64,000 bases of DNA. Source: Gymnodinialimonas sp. 57CJ19. Its GTDB lineage: Bacteria; Pseudomonadota; Alphaproteobacteria; Rhodobacterales; Rhodobacteraceae. Shown piece by piece: positions 16,513-25,609 of the stretch. Under the pieces are notes generated by a model, which made no database searches, was not told the origin of the DNA, and was given only the letters and a program-made list of their open reading frames with translations. The translations under genes and the position numbers were made by a program. The stretch is taken from NCBI RefSeq assembly GCF_038396845.1, contig NZ_CP151587.1, forward strand, positions 2,640,001 to 2,704,000, written 5' to 3'. Positions within the stretch are counted from its first letter, which is position 1; each line of letters starts with the position of its first letter.

Positions 16513-19170
16513 ATGTCCAAAGACCAACCCGATATCGACCCCATCGAAAGCCAGGAATGGCAAGATGCGGTTGCAGACGTCATTGAGCGCGACGGATCCA
16601 ACCGCGCGCATTTCCTTTTGGACAAGGCAGTGCAACAGGCGCGGGCGGCAGGGGCAAATCTGCCGTTTTCCGCGACGACACCCTATCAAAACACCATACC
16701 CACCGATGATCAGGCCGACTTTCCGGGCGATCTGGAGATGGAATGGCGCATCCGCACGATCAACCGCTGGAACGCCATGGCCACGGTCGTGCGTCGCAAC
16801 AAGGAATCGAGCGAGTACGGCGGACACATCGCCTCCTTCGCGTCCTCTGCGGTGATGTATGACATCGGGTTGAACCACTTCTGGCGCTCAAAGTCCGCAA
16901 TTCACGGCGGCGATCTGGTGTTCTTCCAAGGCCATGTGATTCCCGGCATCTACGCGCGGTCCTTCATGGAGGGGCGAATTTCGGAAGCTCAGCTGGAAGA
17001 CTTCCGCTCCGAGGTATCCGGCGGCGGCCTGTCGTCGTACCCGCACCCCTGGCTGATGCCGGATTACTGGCAGTTCCCGACGGTCTCCATGGGCCTCGGC
17101 CCGCTGATGGCGATCTATCAGGCGCGGTTCATGAAATACATGCACAACCGGGGCCACATCGACATGGCCGACCGCAAGGTCTGGTGCTTCCTGGGCGATG
17201 GAGAGATGGACGAGCCGGAAAGCCGGGGCGCGATTGACCTGGCCGCACGCGAAAAACTCGACAACCTGATCTTTGTGGTCAACTGCAACCTGCAACGGCT
17301 CGACGGGCCCGTGCGCGGCAACTCCAAGATCGTGCAAGAGCTGGAGGGCGACTTCCGCGGCGCGGGCTGGAACGTGATCAAGCTGCTCTGGGGCAAGGGC
17401 TGGGACGCGCTTTTGGAGAAAGACGTTTCTGGCCGTTTGCGTCAGTTGATGGATGAAACCGTCGACGGCGACTACCAGACGTTCAAATCCAAGGACGGTG
17501 CCTACATCCGCAAGCACTTCTTCGGCAAATACCCCGAAACGGCGGCTCTGGTCGAGGATTGGACCGATGACCAGATCTGGGCGCTGAGGCGCGGCGGACA
17601 CGACCCCGAGAAGGTCTATACCGCCTTCAAACGCGCCACGGACACCAAGGATCAGCCCACGTGTCTGCTGGTCAAGACGGTCAAGGGCTACGGCATGGGC
17701 TCGGGTGGCGAGGGGATGAACACCTCGCACCAGCAAAAGAAGCTGGCCGAAGATCAGCTGCGCGACTTCAGGGACCGTTTCGACATTCCCGTGAAGGACG
17801 AAGACCTTGCCAACGCGCCTTTCGTGACGCTGAACAACGCGCAAAAGTCCTATCTGGCAGACCGCCGCAAGGCATTGGGGGGCGAGTTCCCCAAGCGCGA
17901 ATGGCGCGATGTGCCAGCCCTCGAAGTGCCCGAGTTGGACGCCTTCAAGGCGCAGCTCAAAGGCACCGGAGACCGTGAGATTTCCACCACCATGGCCTTC
18001 GTGCGCATCCTGACCACGCTTCTGCGCGATAAGAAAATTGGCAAGAACATCGTGCCGATTGTCCCGGACGAAAGCCGCACCTTCGGGATGGAGGGGCTGT
18101 TCCGCTCGGTGGGTATCTACAACCCGCTGGGGCAGAATTACACGCCCGAGGATGCCGATCAGATGATGTTCTACAAGGAATCGACCGATGGTCAGGTTCT
18201 ACAGGAAGGCATCAACGAGGCCGGCGCCATGGCCGATTGGATCGCGGCGGCAACGTCCTATTCCAACCACGGCGTGCCCATGATCCCGTTCTACATCTAC
18301 TACTCGATGTTCGGGTTCCAACGCATCGGCGATCTCGCTTGGGCCGCAGGCGACAGCCGCGCGCGGGGCTTCATGTTGGGCGGCACCGCAGGGCGCACCA
18401 CCTTGAACGGCGAGGGATTGCAGCACGAGGACGGCCACAGCCATATCCTTGCGGGCACGATCCCCAACTGCATCAGCTACGACCCGACCTTCCAGTTCGA
18501 AGTGGCGGTGATCGTGCAGCACGGCATCAAGCGGATGTATGGCGACCAGGAGGACGTCTACTTCTACCTGACCCTGATGAACGAGAACTACGCCCACCCC
18601 GACATGCCCATGGGCGTTGAGGAGGATATCATCCGCGGCCTCTACCGCCTGCACGCCACCAAGAAGCCGGGCAAGAAGCACGTCAATTTGATGGGCTCTG
18701 GCACGATCCTGGTGCAGGCGATGAAGGCAGCAGAGATGCTGAAGGAGGACTTCGGCGTCACCTCTGACATCTGGTCGGCGACCAGCTTCAACGAGCTGGC
18801 CCGCGACGGGCAGGATGCAGAGCGTCACAACCGCCTCAACCCGTTGGCCGAAGAGCGTGTTCCTTTCATCACCAAGCAACTTGAGAACGCCAAGGGCCCG
18901 GTGATTGCGGCCACGGACTACATGAAGAACTACGCCGAGCAGGTGCGGGCCTTCGTGCCACAGCGCTTCACGGTGCTGGGGACTGACGGCTTCGGACGCT
19001 CGGACAGTCGCGCCAACCTGCGCCGGTTCTTCGAGGTGGACGCCGCCCATATCGCGGCAGCCGCCATGGTGGACCTGCACCGGGACGGGGCCGTCACCAA
19101 GGCGGACCTCCAGAAGGCTCTCAAGAAATACGACATCGACGGCGGCAAGCCGAACCCACGGCTGGTGTAA
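16513..19170 (+). CDS. aceE: Pyruvate dehydrogenase E1 component, homodimeric type
   Basis: 885 aa. Thiamine-diphosphate enzyme that decarboxylates pyruvate and reductively acetylates the lipoyl group of E2. The length and sequence are of the single-chain AceE type. The ThDP motif begins GDGEMDEPES and ends with NCN. Other AceE features are YMHNRGHIDM, VKGYGMGSGGEG and a GLLN-like GEGLQHEDGHSH segment. The ATG at 16513 has a GGGAG site; an upstream in-frame start would run through the hairpin. It is the first gene of the operon aceE-aceF-lpd. Many Rhodobacterales use a heterotetrameric PdhA/PdhB enzyme, so this may be an additional or alternative E1. Confidence 0.96.
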   Translation: MSKDQPDIDPIESQEWQDAVADVIERDGSNRAHFLLDKAVQQARAAGANLPFSATTPYQNTIPTDDQADFPGDLEMEWRIRTINRWNAMATVVRRNKESSEYGGHIASFASSAVMYDIGLNHFWRSKSAIHGGDLVFFQGHVIPGIYARSFMEGRISEAQLEDFRSEVSGGGLSSYPHPWLMPDYWQFPTVSMGLGPLMAIYQARFMKYMHNRGHIDMADRKVWCFLGDGEMDEPESRGAIDLAAREKLDNLIFVVNCNLQRLDGPVRGNSKIVQELEGDFRGAGWNVIKLLWGKGWDALLEKDVSGRLRQLMDETVDGDYQTFKSKDGAYIRKHFFGKYPETAALVEDWTDDQIWALRRGGHDPEKVYTAFKRATDTKDQPTCLLVKTVKGYGMGSGGEGMNTSHQQKKLAEDQLRDFRDRFDIPVKDEDLANAPFVTLNNAQKSYLADRRKALGGEFPKREWRDVPALEVPELDAFKAQLKGTGDREISTTMAFVRILTTLLRDKKIGKNIVPIVPDESRTFGMEGLFRSVGIYNPLGQNYTPEDADQMMFYKESTDGQVLQEGINEAGAMADWIAAATSYSNHGVPMIPFYIYYSMFGFQRIGDLAWAAGDSRARGFMLGGTAGRTTLNGEGLQHEDGHSHILAGTIPNCISYDPTFQFEVAVIVQHGIKRMYGDQEDVYFYLTLMNENYAHPDMPMGVEEDIIRGLYRLHATKKPGKKHVNLMGSGTILVQAMKAAEMLKEDFGVTSDIWSATSFNELARDGQDAERHNRLNPLAEERVPFITKQLENAKGPVIAATDYMKNYAEQVRAFVPQRFTVLGTDGFGRSDSRANLRRFFEVDAAHIAAAAMVDLHRDGAVTKADLQKALKKYDIDGGKPNPRLV

Positions 19171-19195
19171 ACCGCTGAAGAAAGGACTGAAGAAC

Positions 19196-20467
19196 ATGGC
19201 AAATGACGTCAAAGTACCCGACATCGGCGATTTCAACGATGTGCCCGTGGTCACCATTCTGGTGGCCGTCGGTGACACGATTGATCTGGAAGACCCGCTG
19301 ATCGAGATCGAAAGCGACAAGGCCACGATGGAGGTGCCATCGCCCGCCGCTGGCGTGGTGAAGGAAATCCACGTGTCCGAGGGGGACAAGGTCTCTCAAG
19401 GGTCACTGATCCTGTCTGTGGAAGGCGATGGGGCAGGGGCCGCGCCTGCGGCTGAGGCAGCTCCGGCTGCCGATGCACCCGCTGCGGCTCCCGCTCCTGC
19501 GGCGGCGCCTGCCGCTGCTCCGGCCCCCGCGCCGGCTGCCGTGACGGATAGCGGTTTCGGCAAGGTCCACGCGTCGCCGTCCGTGCGCGCCTTCGCGCGG
19601 CAGTTGGACATTGATCTGGCCAAGGTGAACGGCACGGGCCGCAAGGGCCGCATCCTGCGCGAGGATGTCACGGCGCACCTCAAGGCCAGCGCCGCGCCGG
19701 CTGCGGCGGGCGGTGGGGCCAGCGGCGGCATGGGTATCCCGCCCATACCCGTTGTCGACTTCTCCAAATTCGGCCCCGTCGAAGATGTGGAGATGCCCCG
19801 GATCAAGAAGCTGTCCGGCCCCGCGCTGCACCGCTCCTGGCTGAACATCCCGCATGTCACCCACAACGAGGAAGCCGACATCACCGACCTCGACGGCTAC
19901 CGCCGCGAGTTGGACACCCAGGCCAAGCAAGACGGCTACCGCGTCACGCTTCTGTCCTTTGTCATCAAGGCCAGTGTCTCGGCCCTCAAGCAGCACTGGG
20001 AGGTCAATTCCTCCGTCCACCCGGACGGCGACAAGCTGATCAAGAAGGATTTCTACAACATCGGTTTTGCCGCAGATACGCCCAACGGCCTGATGGTTCC
20101 CGTCATCCGTGATGCGGACCGCAAGGGCATAATCGAGATCTCGAAGGAGCTTGGCGATCTGTCCGCCAAGGCCCGCGACGGCAAGCTGAAGGGCGATGAG
20201 ATGTCCGGCGCGACCTTCACGATCTCGTCTCTGGGCGGTATCGGCGGCACCTCGTTCACTCCCATCGTGAACGCGCCCGAAGTGGCTATCCTGGGCCTCA
20301 CGCGCTCCAAGATGGCGCCTGTGTGGGACGGCGAGGCGTTCGTGCCCCGCAACATGCAGCCTCTGTCGCTCAGCTACGATCACCGCGCCATCGACGGCGC
20401 ATTGGCGGCGCGCTTCTGCGCGACCCTCAAACATTTGCTCGGCGATGTACGCCGGCTGATGCTGTAA
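19196..20467 (+). CDS. aceF: Dihydrolipoamide acetyltransferase, pyruvate dehydrogenase E2
   Basis: 423 aa. One lipoyl domain (residues 1-80, lipoylated Lys in ESDKATMEVP), an Ala/Pro-rich flexible linker (about 83-117), an E3/E1-binding domain (HASPSVRAFARQLDIDLAKV, then GTGRKGRILREDV) and the catalytic acetyltransferase domain, whose active site is in LSYDHRAIDG near the C-terminus. Single-lipoyl E2 proteins of this kind occur with AceE-type E1. It lies 25 bases after aceE and 14 before lpd. Its lipoyl-coding DNA is nearly duplicated at the start of lpd. Confidence 0.96.
   Translation: MANDVKVPDIGDFNDVPVVTILVAVGDTIDLEDPLIEIESDKATMEVPSPAAGVVKEIHVSEGDKVSQGSLILSVEGDGAGAAPAAEAAPAADAPAAAPAPAAAPAAAPAPAPAAVTDSGFGKVHASPSVRAFARQLDIDLAKVNGTGRKGRILREDVTAHLKASAAPAAAGGGASGGMGIPPIPVVDFSKFGPVEDVEMPRIKKLSGPALHRSWLNIPHVTHNEEADITDLDGYRRELDTQAKQDGYRVTLLSFVIKASVSALKQHWEVNSSVHPDGDKLIKKDFYNIGFAADTPNGLMVPVIRDADRKGIIEISKELGDLSAKARDGKLKGDEMSGATFTISSLGGIGGTSFTPIVNAPEVAILGLTRSKMAPVWDGEAFVPRNMQPLSLSYDHRAIDGALAARFCATLKHLLGDVRRLML
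19208..19414 (+). repeat. Lipoyl-domain duplication, copy 1 (aceF)
   Basis: About 207 bases of aceF that match 20488-20694 of lpd (offset 1280) at most positions without gaps; the ends of both copies are shared word for word (GTCAAAGTACCCGA and GGGGGACAAGGTCTCTCAAG). It encodes the lipoyl domain. Similarity beyond the protein level suggests recent duplication or gene conversion. Confidence 0.75.
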
Positions 20468-20481
20468 GGGGGGGCTGAGAC

Positions 20482-22218
20482 ATGGAAGTCAAAGTACCCG
20501 ATATTGGTGATTTCAACGACGTCCCCGTGGTCACGATCCTTGTGGAAGTGGGCGACACGATTGCGCCGGAAGATCCGCTGATCGAGATCGAAAGCGACAA
20601 GGCCACAATGGAGGTGCCCTCGCCCTCGGGCGGCGTGGTCAAAGAGATCAAGGTGGCCGAGGGGGACAAGGTCTCTCAAGGCTCGCTGATCTTGCTGCTG
20701 GAAGGGGCGGAGGCGGCGCAAGCCCCCACGGATGCTCCGGCTAAGGAGGCTCCGGCGACAGCACCGTCTGCAGTGGCAGCCACCGGTACGGCCAGCGGGC
20801 AGGGCGACCTGCACGCGGAGGTCGTCGTTCTGGGCTCTGGCCCCGGCGGCTACACGGCGGCATTTCGTGCGGCCGATCTGGGCAAGAGCGTGATCCTGAT
20901 CGAGAAATACGACAACCTTGGCGGCGTCTGCCTGAACGTGGGCTGCATCCCCTCCAAGGCGCTGCTGCATGCGGCCAAGGTGATCACCGAGGCCGAGGAG
21001 ATGGCCGATCACGGCGTCAAGTTCAGCAAGCCGAAGATCGACATCGACGCCCTGCGCGACTGGAAAAGCAGCGTTGTCAACCAGTTGACGGGCGGCTTGG
21101 GCGGCCTTGCCAAGGCGCGCAAGGTCAAGACGGTGACGGGTTTCGGCAAGTTCACGGGCCCCAACATGATCGCCGTGGAGAACGACGGCACCACCACGAC
21201 CGTCAGCTTCGATCAATGCATCATCGCGGCGGGATCGGAACCAGTGAAGATGCCGTTCATCCCCCACGACGACCCGCGTGTCATCGACTCTACGGGCGCG
21301 CTGGAGCTGACCCAGATTCCCAAGCGTTTGCTGGTGCTTGGCGGCGGGATCATCGGGCTTGAGATGGGCTGCGTGTATGATGCGCTCGGCTCCAAGGTCA
21401 CGGTCGTCGAGTTCATGGACCAAATCATTCCGGGCTGTGACAAAGACATCGTGAAGCCGCTGCAAAAACGCATCGAAGGTCGGTACGAGGCGGTTTTGAC
21501 CAAGACCAAAGTGACTGCTGTGGAGGCCCAGAAAAAGGGTCTGAAGGTAACAATGGAAGGCCCCGATGGCGAAAAGTCGGACACCTTCGACATGGTCCTC
21601 GTCTCTGTCGGTCGCCGCCCCAACGGCGCGTTGATTGACGCCGAAAAGGCGGGCGTCGCCGTGGATGAGCGCGGCTTCATTGCCGTCGACAGCCAGCAAC
21701 GCACGGGACAATCGCACATCTTCGCCATTGGCGATGTGGTCGGCCAGCCGATGCTGGCCCACAAGGCCGTTCACGAAGGCAAGGTCGCGGCAGAGGTCTG
21801 CGCGGGACACAAGCGCCACTTCGACGCCAAGGTCATCCCCTCCGTCGCCTACACCGATCCGGAGGTCGCTTGGGTCGGCGTGACCGAGACGGAGGCCAAG
21901 GCCAAGGGCCTCAAGGTCGCCAAAGGCGTGTTCCCCTGGGCCGCGTCGGGCCGCTCGCTGTCTTTGGGACGATCCGAGGGCATCACCAAGCTGATCTTCG
22001 ACCCCAGCGATGACCGCGTCATCGGCGCAGGCATCGTTGGCCCCAACGCGGGCGATCTGATCGCCGAAGTAGCACTCGCCATCGAGATGGGCGCTGACGC
22101 CGTGGATCTGGGTCACACGATCCACCCGCACCCGACACTCAGCGAAACGGTCAACTTCGCCGCCGAGATGTTTGAGGGCGCGATCACCGACCTGATGCCG
22201 CCGAAAAAGAAGAAGTGA
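20482..22218 (+). CDS. lpdA: Dihydrolipoamide dehydrogenase with N-terminal lipoyl domain, E3
   Basis: 578 aa. Flavoprotein that reoxidises dihydrolipoyl groups with NAD. The first ~80 residues are a lipoyl domain (ESDKATMEVPSP), followed by an Ala/Pro linker (~85-105), the FAD-binding domain (GSGPGGYTAAFRAADLG), the redox disulfide (GGVCLNVGCIPSKAL), the NAD site (LGGGIIGLEMG) and the C-terminal dimer domain with the His-Glu pair (HPHPTLSE). E3 with its own lipoyl domain is known in AceE-type complexes. It is the last gene of the pdh operon and ends at a good terminator. Confidence 0.96.
   Translation: MEVKVPDIGDFNDVPVVTILVEVGDTIAPEDPLIEIESDKATMEVPSPSGGVVKEIKVAEGDKVSQGSLILLLEGAEAAQAPTDAPAKEAPATAPSAVAATGTASGQGDLHAEVVVLGSGPGGYTAAFRAADLGKSVILIEKYDNLGGVCLNVGCIPSKALLHAAKVITEAEEMADHGVKFSKPKIDIDALRDWKSSVVNQLTGGLGGLAKARKVKTVTGFGKFTGPNMIAVENDGTTTTVSFDQCIIAAGSEPVKMPFIPHDDPRVIDSTGALELTQIPKRLLVLGGGIIGLEMGCVYDALGSKVTVVEFMDQIIPGCDKDIVKPLQKRIEGRYEAVLTKTKVTAVEAQKKGLKVTMEGPDGEKSDTFDMVLVSVGRRPNGALIDAEKAGVAVDERGFIAVDSQQRTGQSHIFAIGDVVGQPMLAHKAVHEGKVAAEVCAGHKRHFDAKVIPSVAYTDPEVAWVGVTETEAKAKGLKVAKGVFPWAASGRSLSLGRSEGITKLIFDPSDDRVIGAGIVGPNAGDLIAEVALAIEMGADAVDLGHTIHPHPTLSETVNFAAEMFEGAITDLMPPKKKK
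20488..20694 (+). repeat. Lipoyl-domain duplication, copy 2 (lpd)
   Basis: Partner of 19208-19414. See that entry. Confidence 0.75.
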
Positions 22219-22225
22219 AACGCAA

Positions 22226-22257
22226 TCCGGCGGGCGGGAAATGCCCCGTCCGCCGGA
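22226..22257 (+). terminator. Stem-loop terminator of the pdh operon
   Basis: TCCGGCGGGCGGG paired with CCCGTCCGCCGGA (one G-T wobble), short loop, eight bases after the lpd stop. The following bases (ATTAGCCTTATTT) are T-rich but without a long T run. Confidence 0.7.
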
Positions 22258-22351
22258 ATTAGCCTTATTTCAGCGATTTAGGGGCACGCCCCGCTGGCGA
22301 AATGTGCGGCACCCGTCGCACCTCAGCTGTCGGCCTCCACCAACCCGGAGG

Positions 22352-23317
22352 CTAGAAATCCACCTCGATGGCGATGCCTTTTTCTACGGCCAGATCAACG
22401 ACCGCCGCCGCCACGGCAAGGTCCTGCAGGCCCACGCCCGTGCCGTCGAACAGCGTAATCTCATCCGCCGAGGTGCGGCCCGCGTGCGTGCCATTGATGA
22501 CGGCGCCGATCTGATGAACGTCCGCCTCGGTCAACACGCCCTCTGCAATCGCATGCTGCGCCTCTCCGATGGAAATCGACTGCGCCACCTCGTCGGTGAA
22601 CACCGTGGCACGGGTCAACAGCGCGGTCTCGACCTCCTGCTTGCCCTTCGTGTCGGTACCCATGCAGGCGATATGCGTGCCGGGTGACACATGATCCGCC
22701 ATCAGCGACGGTGCAAAGGCCGAGGTGATGGAGATAATGACATCCGCCGCCACCATGCCGGGCAGATCGACGGCCTCGAACGGCAGGCCTGCTTCTTCAG
22801 CCACGGCGGCGATGTTAGGCAGCATCTCGGGGTGGTAATTCCAGCCGATGACCTTCTCGAACTGGCGTTGCTCCAACGCGGCGCGCAGTTGGAAGGTCGC
22901 CTGATGGCCCGCGCCGATCATGCCGATGACCTTCGCGTCGTCCCGCGCCAGATGCTTGATCGAAACAGACGAAGCCGCCGCCGTTCGCAGCGCCGTCAAC
23001 AGGTTGCCGCCCACCATGGCCTTCGCCTTGCCGGTATCCGGATCAAACAGGAACACGGTGGATTGGTGGTTGATCAACTCCCGCTTCTCAAGGTTGTGGG
23101 GCCAGTAGCCACCCGCCTTGAGCCCCAGGGTCAGCCCCGCCCGATCGAACCCGCCCTTGAAACCGTATAGCGCGTCCTCGTGACCGATAGCCTCACGAAC
23201 CACGGGGAAGTTGTAGGCATCGCCTGCCGCCATGGCCGCAAAAACCTTTTCCACGGCGCTGAACGCGGCGTCCCGCGTCATGAGGTCGGCGATGTAGCGT
23301 TCAGGAACGATAATCAT
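22352..23317 (-). CDS. bhcD: Iminosuccinate reductase of the beta-hydroxyaspartate cycle
   Basis: 321 aa, ornithine cyclodeaminase/mu-crystallin superfamily. In the beta-hydroxyaspartate cycle BhcD reduces iminosuccinate to aspartate with NADH. It has the Rossmann motif MIGAGHQATFQLRA and the family substrate segment (MVGGNLLTALRTAAAS). The start at MIIVPERYIADLM has an AAGGAT site. Assignment among the superfamily rests on the adjacent bhcC, bhcB and bhcA genes in the known order. It is separated from bhcC by 146 bases containing a stable stem-loop, which may alter its expression. Confidence 0.92.
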   Translation of the reverse strand: MIIVPERYIADLMTRDAAFSAVEKVFAAMAAGDAYNFPVVREAIGHEDALYGFKGGFDRAGLTLGLKAGGYWPHNLEKRELINHQSTVFLFDPDTGKAKAMVGGNLLTALRTAAASSVSIKHLARDDAKVIGMIGAGHQATFQLRAALEQRQFEKVIGWNYHPEMLPNIAAVAEEAGLPFEAVDLPGMVAADVIISITSAFAPSLMADHVSPGTHIACMGTDTKGKQEVETALLTRATVFTDEVAQSISIGEAQHAIAEGVLTEADVHQIGAVINGTHAGRTSADEITLFDGTGVGLQDLAVAAAVVDLAVEKGIAIEVDF

Positions 23318-23382
23318 GGGGCTATCCTTGAGATGAGTTATTTGAGTGCGCGCCCCGCAGGACGGAGCGCGCAAATTTCATG

Positions 23383-23424
23383 CGTTCGCGTGCATACCCG
23401 TGGGTTGGCCACCGCACGCGAACG
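23383..23424 (-). promoter_or_regulatory. 11-bp inverted repeat between bhcC and bhcD
   Basis: CGTTCGCGTGC and GCACGCGAACG, perfect arms with a 20-base spacer, in the only sizeable gap of the bhc operon. A transcribed hairpin here could act as an mRNA processing or stability element, or as a partial terminator lowering bhcD expression. Confidence 0.6.
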
Positions 23425-23463
23425 ACTTGGCTCGGCCTCCCGCCGGGCCCCCGCGTCTCAGGA

Positions 23464-24630
23464 TCAGTAGGCTTTGCCGCGTGCCGACACGGGCCAGACC
23501 GTTTCGACCTTGCCGTTGCGCACGCCGACGTACCAATCGTGAACGTTGGCGGTGGGGTCGCAATGACCCGGCACCAGACGCAACTTGTCGTTGACCTTCA
23601 GAACGCCATCGGGATCCGCAACCACGCCATGCTCATCCGAGCATTTGATGTATTCGACATCGCTGCGGCCATAGATGAACGGCAGGCCGCTGTCGATGGA
23701 TTGCGCTTTAAGCCCTGCGTCCACGATCGCCTTGTCGGCCTTGGCGTGGGACATGACCGAGGTCAGCAGGAACATCGCGTTCTTCCATTCGCCGTCGTCG
23801 ATGCGGTTGCCGTCCTTGTCGAGGATACGACCGTAATCGGCGTCCATGAACGCGTAGGAGCCGCACTGCAACTCGTTGTAAACGCCCGAGTTGCTTTCGA
23901 AGTAGTACGATCCCGTGCCGCCACCCGAGACCAGATCACACTCGATCCCCTCGGCCTTCAAGCCGTCGATGCCCTCTTGTACCTGCGCAATTGCGGCGTC
24001 GAGCTTGGCCTGACGGTCGTCAAAGCTGTCCATGTGCTGCATCGCGCCCTGATAGGCTTGGATGCCACGGAACGTCAGGTTCCCGGCGTCGCGCACAGCC
24101 TTGCCGATTTCCACGACAGCCTCGGTCGTGGTCACGCCACAACGGCCCGCACCGCAATCGATCTCGACGAAGACACCAAGGTTGGTGCCGTGCTTGGCGG
24201 CGGCGGCGTCCAGATCGGCCACATTCGCCACGTCATCGACACAGACGATGACTTCGCCCCCGCTGACCTTTGGCATCCGGGCCAGACGGTCGATCTTTGC
24301 GGCGTCACGGACCTGGTTGGAGACGAGGATTTCCTTGATCCCGGCGCGGGCAAAGACCTCGGCCTCGGAGACCTTCTGGCAGCACACGCCAACGGCACCG
24401 CCAAGTTCCATCTGCAGCTTCAGCACATCGACGGACTTGTGCATCTTGCCGTGGGCGCGGTGGCGCATCCCGTGGGCCTTGGCGTAATCGCCCATCTTCT
24501 TGATGTTGTATTCCAGCGCGTCGAGGTCCAGCACAAGACACGGCGTCTGAATGTCAGCCTCGTCCATGCCGGGCAGGGCAGGGACGTCAAAGCCGACTTC
24601 CAGTTCGTCTATATTCACTTGCTTGTTCAT
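23464..24630 (-). CDS. bhcC: Beta-hydroxyaspartate aldolase
   Basis: 388 aa, PLP enzyme of the D-threonine aldolase/alanine racemase fold. Condenses glycine and glyoxylate to (2R,3S)-beta-hydroxyaspartate. The PLP lysine is Lys62 in RAHGKMHKS; the C-terminal metal-binding segment VPGHCDPTANVHDWYVGVR is typical of metal-dependent threonine aldolases. The N-terminus (MNKQVNIDELEVGFDVPALPGMDEADIQTP) starts with a GGAGC site. It lies 14 bases downstream of bhcB, so bhcABC are closely packed. Confidence 0.94.
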   Translation of the reverse strand: MNKQVNIDELEVGFDVPALPGMDEADIQTPCLVLDLDALEYNIKKMGDYAKAHGMRHRAHGKMHKSVDVLKLQMELGGAVGVCCQKVSEAEVFARAGIKEILVSNQVRDAAKIDRLARMPKVSGGEVIVCVDDVANVADLDAAAAKHGTNLGVFVEIDCGAGRCGVTTTEAVVEIGKAVRDAGNLTFRGIQAYQGAMQHMDSFDDRQAKLDAAIAQVQEGIDGLKAEGIECDLVSGGGTGSYYFESNSGVYNELQCGSYAFMDADYGRILDKDGNRIDDGEWKNAMFLLTSVMSHAKADKAIVDAGLKAQSIDSGLPFIYGRSDVEYIKCSDEHGVVADPDGVLKVNDKLRLVPGHCDPTANVHDWYVGVRNGKVETVWPVSARGKAY

Positions 24631-24644
24631 GGGATTAGCTCCGT

Positions 24645-25595
24645 TCAGAGGGTCCAGGGAAGGCGGTCAAGATCGACATTGCCGCCTGTTATGATGATGC
24701 CGACGCGCTTGCCCTTGAAGGCTTGCGCGTTCTTGAGGATGCAGGCCAGCGGCACGGCGGAGGAGGGCTCCATCACGATGCGCAGGTGCTTCCATGTCAG
24801 TTTCATCGCGTCGATGATCTCTTGCTCGGACGCGGTGTAAATCTCGGATACATGATTGCTGACGAAATACCACGTGCGCTCTTTCAGCGGCACCAGCAAG
24901 CCGTCGGCGATGGTCTTGGGCGCGTCGTCGGCAATGATGTGCCCCGCCTTGAAGCTGCGGTAGGCGTCGTCGGCCTGCTCTGGCTCTGCCGCGATGACCT
25001 GACATTCAGGGGCCAGCGTCGCCAACGTCAGGCACGTGCCCGAGATCATGCCGCCGCCGCCGATGGGGGCCACAACCATGTCCATGCCGTCGGTCTGCTC
25101 GAAAAACTCCTTGGAGCAGGTGCCTTGCCCCGCAATCACGCGCGGATCGTTGTAGGGGTGGACGAAGTCGCCACCCGTCTCGGCCTCGACGCGGGCGAAG
25201 GTTTCTTCGCGCGAAGTCGTCGACGGCTCACACTCCGTGATCACCCCGCCATAGCGGCGCACGGTGTCTTTCTTGGCCTGCGGCGCGGTCTTCGGCATCA
25301 CCACGTTGCACGGAATGCCCCGCAACATAGCGGCATAGGACAGGCAAGAGGCGTGGTTGCCGGAGGAATGCGTCGCCACGCCCTTCGCGGCCTGTTCGTC
25401 AGACAACCCGAAGACCGCATTGGTGGCCCCGCGCACCTTGAAGGCGCCCGGTTCCTGAAAGTTCTCGCACTTGAAGTACAGGTCGGCGCCGGTCAGCTCG
25501 TTGAGATAATGGGACACGCGCACAGGGGGGCGGCGGATGTGCGGTTTGATCCGTTCATGCGCTGCCAGCATGTCTTCGTAGGTGGGAATATACAT
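24645..25595 (-). CDS. bhcB: Beta-hydroxyaspartate dehydratase
   Basis: 316 aa, PLP-dependent serine/threonine dehydratase family (fold type II). Eliminates water from beta-hydroxyaspartate to give iminosuccinate. Lys53 in GAFKVRGA is the Schiff-base lysine, SSGNHA binds PLP phosphate side, and GGGGMISG is the glycine loop. The ATG at 25595 (MYIPTYEDML, the family N-terminus) is chosen because AAGGA lies just upstream; an in-frame GTG/ATG at 25613/25610 would overlap the bhcA stop. Confidence 0.94.
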   Translation of the reverse strand: MYIPTYEDMLAAHERIKPHIRRPPVRVSHYLNELTGADLYFKCENFQEPGAFKVRGATNAVFGLSDEQAAKGVATHSSGNHASCLSYAAMLRGIPCNVVMPKTAPQAKKDTVRRYGGVITECEPSTTSREETFARVEAETGGDFVHPYNDPRVIAGQGTCSKEFFEQTDGMDMVVAPIGGGGMISGTCLTLATLAPECQVIAAEPEQADDAYRSFKAGHIIADDAPKTIADGLLVPLKERTWYFVSNHVSEIYTASEQEIIDAMKLTWKHLRIVMEPSSAVPLACILKNAQAFKGKRVGIIITGGNVDLDRLPWTL

Positions 25596-25609
25596 CTGCA
25601 AATCCTTCA

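Noticed and set aside
20380..22131. 583-aa open frame on the minus strand
   Set aside because: Antisense to lpd.
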